Shown here: positions 26,662 through 34,959 of the stretch, piece after piece
Layout: every line of letters begins with the position of its first letter
Numbering within the stretch: the first letter of the stretch is position 1
The notes under the pieces: generated by a model
Database searches by the model: none
What the model was told of the DNA's origin: nothing
The model's input: the letters and a program-made list of their open reading frames with translations, nothing else
Assembly: GCA_028281495.1 (NCBI GenBank)
Contig: JANQJU010000060.1
Span: 62,001-126,000 of the forward strand
Direction: 5' to 3'
DNA length: 64,000 bases
DNA from: SAR324 cluster bacterium
GTDB lineage: Bacteria; SAR324; NAC60-12
Position numbers and translations under genes: made by a program

Positions 26662-29600
26662 CTAAAGCGTCGATTCTTCGGGGGCATGAGTCTGCAAAAA
26701 CAAGAACCCGTCTTCATTCAGTGTCACGAGATCTTCTGTACAAAACCACCCCTCTTGGAACAACGCATCGGTTTCCGGACGATGTGTGACGTAGCCTTGC
26801 ATCACGCTTGGGCCCTTCACCCAGAGAATTCCGGGTTCTCCTAATTCGCAGAGTCGTCCGGTTTCTTGATCACGGATTTGAACCGCCATACCAGGAAGGG
26901 CGCGTCCCAACGAACCGGGCTGCTGTCCTGTCTGCTCCCACCGTCCTACCGAAACAGAGGGGACGTTCAATGCGATGATCGGACCTGCCTCTGCAGCCCC
27001 GTAGCCTTCCAGAATCTCGGTTTTGAAATTTTCTTCAAGCTTCGTTACCGCATTCTCTGTAAGGGCACTTCCTCCAGAAATCACGTATTTGAGAGACCGG
27101 AAAGTTTGCGAGGGAATCCGTTCCGTAAAATGAGTCAGCAAATCGGGGGTTCCCACCAGGAAGGTGGCTTTTTCTTTTTTGATGTGTTGGACCACGACTT
27201 CAGGCGAAGCGAGAGGATTCAAAAAAGTGGTCCGCATGCCATTGAGCAACGGAAGCCACCCGGTCACGGCCAAACCATAAGCGTGATATAGAGGTAGAAG
27301 GCTCACAACACGTTCTTCCGAATCGGCAAGCAGCAACTCCATAAAACCTTCCAGATTGGAAATCAGGTTGTAGTGGCTCACTTTCACACCTTTTGGCATT
27401 CCACGGGTCCCTACAGTGTAGATAATCGCTAAGGTATCGTCGGTAGTGGCATTGTGGATGGTCTGGAGACGCAAGGGAGTGAAATAAAGTCCCAAGGCAT
27501 CTTGGATTCGTTGTGGAAAAGAAAGCGGTCGGGTCAACAGGTTGACCTTTTCAATATGGGTGGCATTCAAAGCCTGACATCGATTCTCGTAGACTTCGGA
27601 AGTCAATATGGTTCGAATCTCACATTCCTCCAAAATGGTGTTCAGTTGCTCGTCGGTGAATGACTCATTGAGATTCACCGCCACCTTACCCGCCATTGCC
27701 ATCGCGAGATTCACAACCATCGCTTCCACGGAAGAAGGCAATAGGATCCCGATATTCTTCTCCGTAAAATTTTTGCTGAAATGATGGGCTAGCGTCTTGG
27801 CATGTTGACACGTTTCTCGATAGTTCCAACGTTGTCCCGAAGCATCAGTAAGACAAGTCCGCCAAGGATAACGGGCTGCTTGCAAAATGAATTGATTGTG
27901 CAGCAATGGCTGCATGGATTTCCGAAAAGCAAACGCTTCGGCTCCCAATTCTTGAACTGCGTTCCGGGCGTTGGCTGCCGAGGTGTCGGCGGGCATGGGT
28001 TCTCCCACTGTCACTGTAATTGGGTAAGGGAAGGAGAGGGGGCGTTTCCAGAAGAATTTTCCATCGCTGAAACTGAAAAGGCTGCCCCACATACCATGCA
28101 AATAAATCGGTACTACCGGGCAAGGTGCCTCTTTGAGAATCCTTTCCATACCAGGCTTGAATTTGAAGGTTTGTCCGGTTCTTGAAATTTGACCTTCGGG
28201 GAAGATGCACACCACTTCACCCCGTTGTAGGTTCTCTTGAATGGCAGCAAAGGCGGCTTCTAGTTTTTCAGGATGTTTGCGGCTGTAAATTGGAATGGCT
28301 CCCATGATCTTAAAAAACCATCGCAGCACCGGCACATGAAAGATGTCCTGAGCCATGATGAATCGAATTTGACGATGGGTAGACATTTGGACCATAAACG
28401 CATCAATGTAGCTGAGGTGATTCGCGACAATCAGCACGGGGCCTTCAAGAGGAATTCGGTCTCTATGCAACACCTTGATTCGGTAAATGGTGTTGACCAA
28501 AATCCATAGGAGGAATCGTAACAAGAATTCGGGAAGAAGGAGGCAAGTGTAGATGGTTAAAACGAGCAGAAGAAATCCGGTCGCTAGAACTAAGTGAGCT
28601 TCATTCATCCCCAAGATTGAGCGTGTAACAATGACAAACACACTCGCCAGTACCATAAACAACGCGTTTATGATGTTGTTGAGTGCAATCATTGATGCCC
28701 GTTCTTGATCGGTGGTGCGTTGTTGCAGAAGAGCATTCAACGGCACGATGAAGAATCCGCCAAACAGCCCGATTCCCAATAGATAAAAATAAGTGGGAAC
28801 CATATCCCACCAACTGGAAACATTTTGTGGATAGTCGAAACCAAAAATCCATGAAAATAGAGTAATCCCTAAGGCGCCAAACGGGATCAGCCCGATCTCG
28901 ACTTTGCCATCCGAAAGAGGCGCACATAAGACCGATCCAATCCCAATCCCAATCGAAAAGAAAATCATGAGGAAGTTGGTTTGTGTCAGGTTAGCTCCGA
29001 CAAACGAACCAAATCCCGGAAGAATTTGCAAAAATGTGGCTCCAGCAAACCAGAAAAATGAAATTCCGATAATCGTCAGGTAAATCACTCGATTTTTCCG
29101 CATGGCATTGAATTGGTGAACAATATCACTGACAACGTTGATCCGGAAAGGGTGATCGGGGGCCGCTGCCTTGGTTTTGGGGACCCGTAAGCTGGTCCAC
29201 CAACCCGTGATCGCAATCGTGATAAACACAGCCGACATAAAATAAGGCGAATCTCCAAACAGTTTCACCAATTCTCCCCCAGCAAAAGTTCCCAGCAAGA
29301 TAGAGACAAAGGTCCCCATTTCGATCAAGCCGTTGCCCTCAGTGAGCTCTTTGTCGGTCAAAATTTCAGGGATGATGCCGTATTTAGCTGGCCCGAATAA
29401 CGCAGACTGTGTTCCCATCAAAAACAGCACCCCCATTAGCAGATACAATGCGGTACGGGGCGCTTGTGGATCTAAGATCAAAAACCCGACAAAGCCCATG
29501 GACATGATAAAGATCTCCAGAACCTTAGTGGCAACAATCACTGTGCTTTTTCCAGAACGATCAGCCCACGTTGCGGCCCATGTAGAAAACAAAACATAGG

Positions 29601-29784
29601 GCAAGATGAACAATCCCGCTCCTAAACTCACGTACAAATCAGCTTCTTCTTTGGGCAAGGTAGAGGCGAGCTTGAAGGTGATCATGAACACCACTGCCTG
29701 TTTGAAGGCGTTGTCATTGAATGCACCTAAAAATTGGGTCCAGAAAAACCCATTGAATTTTTTTTGGTTGAGTAACGACTTCAT
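26662..29784 (-). CDS. LplT-PlsC-acyl-ACP synthetase fusion (Aas-type lysophospholipid recycling), lid domain missing
   Basis: 1040 residues, ATG at 29784 after AAGGAGG. Residues 1-420 are a 12-helix MFS transporter of the LplT type (FWTQFLGAFNDNAFKQA at the start). Residues about 430-620 are a PlsC acyltransferase (NHLSYID as HxxxxD, FPEGQISRTG). Residues about 650-1040 are an acyl-ACP/CoA synthetase N-domain. In E. coli LplT imports lysophospholipids and Aas re-acylates them at the inner membrane; here all steps are on one chain. The synthetase is odd: its P-loop reads YTVGTRGMPKG, and the chain stops about 20 residues after WFCTEDL (usually WFxTGDL), so the C-terminal lid with its catalytic lysine is absent. 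There is no room for it before the next gene. The acyl-activating step may be lost. Confidence 0.92.
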   Translation of the reverse strand: MKSLLNQKKFNGFFWTQFLGAFNDNAFKQAVVFMITFKLASTLPKEEADLYVSLGAGLFILPYVLFSTWAATWADRSGKSTVIVATKVLEIFIMSMGFVGFLILDPQAPRTALYLLMGVLFLMGTQSALFGPAKYGIIPEILTDKELTEGNGLIEMGTFVSILLGTFAGGELVKLFGDSPYFMSAVFITIAITGWWTSLRVPKTKAAAPDHPFRINVVSDIVHQFNAMRKNRVIYLTIIGISFFWFAGATFLQILPGFGSFVGANLTQTNFLMIFFSIGIGIGSVLCAPLSDGKVEIGLIPFGALGITLFSWIFGFDYPQNVSSWWDMVPTYFYLLGIGLFGGFFIVPLNALLQQRTTDQERASMIALNNIINALFMVLASVFVIVTRSILGMNEAHLVLATGFLLLVLTIYTCLLLPEFLLRFLLWILVNTIYRIKVLHRDRIPLEGPVLIVANHLSYIDAFMVQMSTHRQIRFIMAQDIFHVPVLRWFFKIMGAIPIYSRKHPEKLEAAFAAIQENLQRGEVVCIFPEGQISRTGQTFKFKPGMERILKEAPCPVVPIYLHGMWGSLFSFSDGKFFWKRPLSFPYPITVTVGEPMPADTSAANARNAVQELGAEAFAFRKSMQPLLHNQFILQAARYPWRTCLTDASGQRWNYRETCQHAKTLAHHFSKNFTEKNIGILLPSSVEAMVVNLAMAMAGKVAVNLNESFTDEQLNTILEECEIRTILTSEVYENRCQALNATHIEKVNLLTRPLSFPQRIQDALGLYFTPLRLQTIHNATTDDTLAIIYTVGTRGMPKGVKVSHYNLISNLEGFMELLLADSEERVVSLLPLYHAYGLAVTGWLPLLNGMRTTFLNPLASPEVVVQHIKKEKATFLVGTPDLLTHFTERIPSQTFRSLKYVISGGSALTENAVTKLEENFKTEILEGYGAAEAGPIIALNVPSVSVGRWEQTGQQPGSLGRALPGMAVQIRDQETGRLCELGEPGILWVKGPSVMQGYVTHRPETDALFQEGWFCTEDLVTLNEDGFLFLQTHAPEESTL

Positions 29785-29993
29785 GAAGCCTCCTTGGGGA
29801 TCGAGAAACTTTCGGGGAAATTGCAGTCGCGGACCGAGAACTCACGATTGCTGTTTATGAAGCCAATCTTCTGCTTGTAGCGGAGCACTGCAAGGCAAAA
29901 TCGGAGAAAGGAAGCAAGTTTTGGTGGGGGATGTTTTTACTGGGTGAAGACTGGAAGGGAAGATCTAGATTTGAAACGGAAATCAACTTGGAT

Positions 29994-30031
29994 TGAAAAA
30001 GGTGTGTGAAAGAAATGCTTTCACACACACC
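29994..30031 (-). terminator. Rho-independent terminator of the repeat lipoprotein gene
   Basis: A 12-bp stem (GGTGTGTGAAAG at 30001-30012 against CTTTCACACACACC at 30018-30031) with a five-base loop. On the minus strand it is followed by TTTTTC. It lies 9 bp past the stop codon. Confidence 0.9.
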
Positions 30032-30039
30032 TCTTGTTA

Positions 30040-30930
30040 TTACTGGCCTCGATATCGCTTCACTAAGTTATCTGCCATTTCAGGCTTCTTTTTATCTACT
30101 TCAAAAACCACGGTTTCACCATTAGGGCCAGCTCCCAAAATGGTTTTGGTGTAGGGGAGGTGTCCGTGTTTCATGAATTTTTTATTCATGGATTCTTGAC
30201 CAATCACATAGATCCGTCCTTTGAGTTTGTATACATAGTAATCGTTACCTGATGACATCATCAGTTTGGGAGTATTGTTATAAGTATCCACAAGACGATT
30301 CACCAATTCAGGTTTCTTCTTATCCACTTGGAATACTACAGTTTCACCTTTTGGGCCGGCACCCAAAATGGTTTTGGTATAAGGCAAGTGATGAAGTTTT
30401 TTGAATTTCATATTCATCTCTTTTTGGCCCACAACATAAATTCGGGATTTGAATTTATACACATTGTAGTCGTCACCTGAAGAAGCCAATAGGTGTGGTG
30501 TGTTGGTATAAGTTTCCACCAATCGTTCTGCGTGAGCTGGATCCTCCTTATCCACCTCAAACACTACTGTTTCTCCCATCGGGCCAGCCCCTAAAATGGT
30601 CTTCGTGTAAGGCAGGTGCCCATGCTTTTTAAACATTTCGTTCATTTTGGTGGTACCGACTACAAAAACACGCCCTTTATTCTTATACACAAAGTAATCC
30701 TTGCCATTGGAATCTACCAATTCCGGGCCGTGCATTTTTTCCTCGCCATGAGTGGCTTTCGCTACAGCTTTCGCTGCCGACTTTTTGGCAGGCTTGGCCT
30801 CAGAGGCAGCAGCCTGTGGTTTCTTCTCTTCTGAAGCTTCAGGCTTCGTTTCAGTCATCGTGCAGCTTGCCAGCAACAGGCCTAAGGAACATAGAAGGAC
30901 GGTAATCTTGATGCTCATTTTTTCTTTCAT
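30040..30930 (-). CDS. Lipoprotein with three tandem 76-residue repeats, function unknown
   Basis: 296 residues from ATG 30930 (CGGAGT upstream); the frame opens 23 codons earlier without a ribosome site. A lipoprotein signal (LLCSLGLLLASC) is followed by a Lys/Ala/Glu-rich linker of about 60 residues. Three consecutive 76-residue repeats then fill the rest, encoded at 30499-30726, 30271-30498 and 30043-30270. Each has DYxVYKxKxRIYVVG, then MNxKFxKxxHLPYTKTILGAGP, GETVVFEVDK and LVxxY. The HLPYTKTILGAGP motif is invariant in all three. I do not recognise the domain. The linker suggests display away from the membrane or across the cell wall. It is a single-gene unit with its own terminator. 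Confidence 0.85.
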   Translation of the reverse strand: MKEKMSIKITVLLCSLGLLLASCTMTETKPEASEEKKPQAAASEAKPAKKSAAKAVAKATHGEEKMHGPELVDSNGKDYFVYKNKGRVFVVGTTKMNEMFKKHGHLPYTKTILGAGPMGETVVFEVDKEDPAHAERLVETYTNTPHLLASSGDDYNVYKFKSRIYVVGQKEMNMKFKKLHHLPYTKTILGAGPKGETVVFQVDKKKPELVNRLVDTYNNTPKLMMSSGNDYYVYKLKGRIYVIGQESMNKKFMKHGHLPYTKTILGAGPNGETVVFEVDKKKPEMADNLVKRYRGQ

Positions 30931-31071
30931 GGTAATGACTCCGTTGAATGATAATGATGAAATGATTTCATTAAATTGCCCTTCCCGAAGAAACAGCAAG
31001 TTGGGGAAAATCGAAGCGAATGGTAATTGCAGAATATTAATATTTTATTAGGAGGTCGTTAGAATTGCTGT

Positions 31072-32361
31072 CTACTTTATCGCTTTTAAGCGTATCAATC
31101 GGTTTTGGGGAGGTAAAACGAGTAGGTAGTCGATGGGGTTTTTCCAGAGATTTCGAATTTGTGGAAATTGAGAAGCACTTCCAGGACGGCGAGTCAGTCG
31201 ATAACCGAATTGTTTTTCGATTTCGTCTTCAATGTCACGAGAGCGGTTGTTGGGATTGTAATAGAGGTAGGCACGACGGTAAGTTTTGCGAATTTTGCCT
31301 CGATAGACCGCATTGTCGAACCCTTTGTTTTTAATAACGTTGGCAACATCCTTTGCATAATTAGTACTTTGAGAGTCAATCACCCAAACCACGCTATCGG
31401 CTCCCATGGGCTGCGACATTTCCAAATCATCAAAAGGGTTGAACAACGTTGTAGTGGTCGTGGAAGTGCTCATTACAGTAGTTGATGCCGTTGAGATCGA
31501 TTCGGGTTTGAGAGGGGGTTCTGGGAAAAAACCAGTCACCAAATATTGGTTAACTGCTTCATAAAAGGCTTCTGAGTTTTTTTCCTCATATTGCACGACT
31601 TGATGGCTGAATTCCTCGTTCAAGTAAGTTTCGGGAAAGGAAAACGCAAAATGGGGTTTGATACGAAACAAAAAGTAGTAAATACCGTCACGCAATTCCA
31701 TAGGAAAAGATTGGGCAAATTCCCATCGTATTGGAAACACTTCCTGGTGCGTCGCTAAGTCAAAACTCAAATTGGACACCACTTTCAACCGTATCATTGG
31801 ATCGCGCTGATAGGGCAAAAAAGCTTTTTCGATCTTCACGTGGCGCGGAATAATCTTAAAGATAACTTGTGAATCGAAATGGGGCATTTCACGTCCCATC
31901 GAAAGGGAAAAATATAAGGCTCCATTGCGTTCAGCCACGTGCCGACGAATCAAGGGAATCCGGAGCCGAAACGTGGTTTGGGATCCTGGGAAAAACAATT
32001 TATAGCCCGGATGAATGGCAACAGCCTTGATGGCAAATTCGTCTTCGAAAGCATTAAAAGGCAGTAGCAACTGTGTGTGATCTTCCTGGCCATTCTCCGC
32101 ATCCACGTACACAGAAAACCCAACGTCTACCGGGATGTTTTCTGCGTTGACCACAAAATCTAGAAATGCCTGGGTTTCCACCTGATCGCTGAACAATTCA
32201 TGGTAATACCGCTTGGGAACAACCAAAAAATTCTGATCCGGGGCACTGGATGCTTTCTCGTCTTGCTGTAAGCCGAACCCCGGTTGAATTGAAAATTGCG
32301 CGTGTGCCGCTCCGACCCACACAAGGAAAAAGACCGCAAGATATCCAAGCACTCGTTGCAT
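31072..32361 (-). CDS. Secreted protein with C-terminal LytR_C-like domain
   Basis: 429 residues, ATG at 32361 with GGAGAA upstream. A Sec signal peptide (LGYLAVFFLVWVGAAHA) precedes about 260 residues of probable beta-sandwich structure that I cannot assign, then a Ser/Thr-rich linker (TTVMSTSTTTTTLF). The last ~95 residues resemble the LytR_C fold: VVWVIDSQSTNYAKDVANVIKNKGF, YLYYNPNN and a final hydrophobic strand. LytR_C domains occur at the ends of envelope proteins and are thought to bind envelope components. The role is unknown; an envelope-associated periplasmic protein is likely. Confidence 0.78.
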   Translation of the reverse strand: MQRVLGYLAVFFLVWVGAAHAQFSIQPGFGLQQDEKASSAPDQNFLVVPKRYYHELFSDQVETQAFLDFVVNAENIPVDVGFSVYVDAENGQEDHTQLLLPFNAFEDEFAIKAVAIHPGYKLFFPGSQTTFRLRIPLIRRHVAERNGALYFSLSMGREMPHFDSQVIFKIIPRHVKIEKAFLPYQRDPMIRLKVVSNLSFDLATHQEVFPIRWEFAQSFPMELRDGIYYFLFRIKPHFAFSFPETYLNEEFSHQVVQYEEKNSEAFYEAVNQYLVTGFFPEPPLKPESISTASTTVMSTSTTTTTLFNPFDDLEMSQPMGADSVVWVIDSQSTNYAKDVANVIKNKGFDNAVYRGKIRKTYRRAYLYYNPNNRSRDIEDEIEKQFGYRLTRRPGSASQFPQIRNLWKNPIDYLLVLPPQNRLIRLKAIK

Positions 32362-32788
32362 CGATGTTTCTCCACTTAGGAAAGGTTGAGGGAACTCAGC
32401 ACAAGCTGAACAATGGTTCTTGTCGTCTTATGCACCAAATAAGCCACGTTGGGAAGGGTAGAAGGAAGAGCCTCTCAATTTGAATCTTGAAGGCATGATT
32501 TTGGCATGTTATCTGGTCAATTCGAGTTTCCCAAGTCTCAACAAAGTCAAGAACAAATCTTTTCTCCGTGAATTTTTTTGGGGTTTCCACTAAACTAGTA
32601 ACTGCAATTCAGGACGTATGGGATTTGAATCGTAAACGCAGATATACTTTGGGATGTTGTTAAATCGATTGGTAATTAGCAAATATTTTAACTTCGTTTG
32701 AAAAACAGTATAATATCCTTTGACTTATGTGATATATGATCCTTTTTAGGAACCCCATCACAGAGGTAGGACCTTGTTGGAGAAATTC
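32362..32788. other. Divergent intergenic region
   Basis: 427 bp between the secreted LytR_C-like gene (minus) and the HATPase gene (plus). A TATAAT at 32709-32714 could be a -10 for the plus gene, but its -35 (TTTTAA, 17 bp upstream) is weak. No ORF with a ribosome site and no clear hairpin. Confidence 0.4.
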
Positions 32789-33958
32789 ATGAAAAATTCG
32801 CCGTTGTTGTTCTTCACTCCATCGGTCAGCAAGGAGCAGATCATCCATAAACTAGGTTTGCTAACGGATCATTTCGTGGAACCGATCCGCCACGATTTGG
32901 AACGTTTGTTGGAATCCAACAAACCGATAACGGATGAAGAAGTCAAACAGGTGATCAAGGCGGTTTATCAAGTTGAAGAACTGATCCGCCCTCGACACGA
33001 AGACTATTTCTCGCAAACGTTGTTGAGGCACAAACGAGTGCTATTTGCAGAAACGAACAAGAGGCACCAGAATATTGCGAAGATGGCATTGATGGGCTCG
33101 GGGATGGAATTGGATGTTGTTTCCACAGTGGAACAAGGGATCGATTGTCTCACCGATAACCACTACGATGTGATGTGTGCGAATATCGATTTAATTCATC
33201 TTGTGGAACGAGCGCTGCAAATCAAACCGGAAATCAAGCTGGTTTTGTTGACCACAAATACGGTCGCGGACTACTATCCACTGATGATCAAATTTCCAGC
33301 AGTGGCAAACATCATCACCCGGAGCGAACAAGATCGTACCTACTACTTGAAAAGCATTCAATCCACCGTGCATAAGTTAATTACGGGAGATATTTTTGGG
33401 CTAGAAAAGTACTTGGATCCCCATGTGGATATTCACCATTTTCCGATCACCCATAGCACGCAACGGGCGGACCTGATCGAAAAAATGAGTCAATATTTGA
33501 CAGGCTTGGGTGTTCGAAAAAAATATCAAACTCGTATTCGATTGGTTGCCGAAGAAACGTTGATGAATGCCATTTACGACGCGCCCACCGATGAGGATGG
33601 ACAACCCCGTTACAACAAATATTCTCGCAAGATCCCCATTGAATTGAAGCCGGATGAACAAGGTGTTTTTAGTTTTGCCTGCGACGGATTTTTGATTGCT
33701 GTTGCTGTTACCGATCCGTTTGGATCTTTCAGCAAGCAAACGATCCTTAAATATTTGGAGAGTTGCTACACCGGTAATGTGGGGAGTCTCAATAAAAACA
33801 AGGGCGGAGCAGGATTGGGACTTTACGAAGTGATGGAAATGTCCGATTTTCTGGTTATCAATGTATCCGTAGGGCATCGAACGGAAGTGATCGCCTTCTT
33901 CAATATCGATCCGGGTTACAGCAAGTTTTCTTCATCCTTCCACTACTTCTACACCTGA
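32789..33958 (+). CDS. Receiver-like protein with C-terminal HATPase (serine/histidine kinase-like) domain
   Basis: 389 residues from ATG 32789, eight bases after TTGGAG; an upstream in-frame TTG (32774) has no better site. Residues about 85-185 look like a response-regulator receiver fold (KRVLFAETNKRHQNIAKMAL, YDVMCANIDLI, LVLLTTNT), but the phospho-acceptor position is Asn/Ile rather than Asp, so it is probably a pseudo-receiver. Residues about 230-380 form a GHKL ATPase: N-box EETLMNAIYDA and G-box GGAGLGLYEV. There is no histidine-containing dimerisation helix, which fits an RsbW/SpoIIAB-type kinase or ATP-dependent binder more than a sensor kinase. A STAS-like gene follows, matching a kinase and anti-sigma-antagonist pair. 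Confidence 0.78.
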   Translation: MKNSPLLFFTPSVSKEQIIHKLGLLTDHFVEPIRHDLERLLESNKPITDEEVKQVIKAVYQVEELIRPRHEDYFSQTLLRHKRVLFAETNKRHQNIAKMALMGSGMELDVVSTVEQGIDCLTDNHYDVMCANIDLIHLVERALQIKPEIKLVLLTTNTVADYYPLMIKFPAVANIITRSEQDRTYYLKSIQSTVHKLITGDIFGLEKYLDPHVDIHHFPITHSTQRADLIEKMSQYLTGLGVRKKYQTRIRLVAEETLMNAIYDAPTDEDGQPRYNKYSRKIPIELKPDEQGVFSFACDGFLIAVAVTDPFGSFSKQTILKYLESCYTGNVGSLNKNKGGAGLGLYEVMEMSDFLVINVSVGHRTEVIAFFNIDPGYSKFSSSFHYFYT

Positions 33959-34141
33959 TTCGTATCGGGTTTTTAAATCCAACTTTCCTAATCATGTTTC
34001 AAACGTAGTGGTGTGATTTCGCCATTGAAAATCTAACTCCGCAAAGACACTTGTACCCGACGGTAAGAGATGTTAAGAGCATTAGCTTAGGCTATATTCC
34101 GAAGATACAAATTTTTTAGTGAAGACGTATGGAGAACAACC

Positions 34142-34594
34142 ATGATGGAAGCAGTAGTTACGGAAAAAAACGGGAAGATCTATCTTGAGGGCATGCTCAA
34201 CGAGCACTGCGACTTCAACAAAATTTTTTCCGGCAAGCAGTCCCCAATTGTGATTGATATGAAAGGAGTGCATGGTATCAATTCGGTAGGCATTCGCGAT
34301 TGGGCCAAAGCCCTTCGCGAAGCTACAGAAGTCAAAGTGATTTTGGAACATTGTCCCAAGGAGGTGATCGATCAATGCAATCTGTTGCCGGAGTTCATGG
34401 GAGAGGATCAAGTACGAATCAGTTCTTTTTACGTTTATTATTATTCAGAAGAAGAAGATGAAGAGCAAATGGTCCTCTTGGAAGAAAATGAGCACTTTGT
34501 CTGGGGAGAGGGTTTGATCAAAGAGCCGGAAGTCGATGAAGGCATGGAACTCGACGAAAACCCCGATAAGTACTTCGCTTTTTTGACCCGTTGA
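34142..34594 (+). CDS. STAS-like protein with acidic C-terminal tail
   Basis: 150 residues, ATG at 34142 (a second ATG follows), GGAG upstream. Residues about 1-95 follow the STAS pattern: a short beta start, then IVIDMKGVHGINSVGIRDW, where the Ser of INSVG is at the position phosphorylated in SpoIIAA/RsbV-type antagonists, then KVILEHCPKEVI. The last ~45 residues are strongly acidic (SEEEDEEQMVLLEENE). It follows the HATPase protein by 183 bp and is closed by a strong terminator. It is probably the substrate or partner of that kinase-like protein in a partner-switching system. Confidence 0.75.
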   Translation: MMEAVVTEKNGKIYLEGMLNEHCDFNKIFSGKQSPIVIDMKGVHGINSVGIRDWAKALREATEVKVILEHCPKEVIDQCNLLPEFMGEDQVRISSFYVYYYSEEEDEEQMVLLEENEHFVWGEGLIKEPEVDEGMELDENPDKYFAFLTR

Positions 34595-34959
34595 CAAACT
34601 GCAACTGTCCTTTGATAAATTGATTACAGGATTTCTTGAAGACCGAAGAAATCCTGTTTTTTTTTGTTGTTATCTAACGGTTTACATGATAATTGGTTTA
34701 AATTTTTCTGCACTTTTCCTCAATTTCTAATTTCAAATACCTCACGATTTCAGTCTGACTGAAGCGCTTAAAAAGCATTTCATTTCGGCCTAAGGGTATG
34801 TTATATCCCTAGTTGTAAAGATGTTCGACAAAGGACATGGAATACAGGGCAGAAAAGCACCAGCCCGAATAAATTGAACGGTGATTTTACCGGAGTGATT
34901 GCCGTTGGGTAATCCCTTTTTTTTTGTTGAAACAGGTACAACTTTGAGTTGGAGGATTT
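34595..34959. other. Intergenic region between the STAS gene and lodA
   Basis: 365 bp holding the STAS-gene terminator and then about 290 AT-rich bases that should carry the lodA promoter; no convincing -35/-10 pair was found. A GGAG ribosome site sits at 34951-34954. Confidence 0.45.
34627..34665 (+). terminator. Rho-independent terminator after the STAS-like gene
   Basis: Perfect 11-bp stem (CAGGATTTCTT at 34627-34637, AAGAAATCCTG at 34646-34656), eight-base loop and a run of nine T. Confidence 0.95.
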
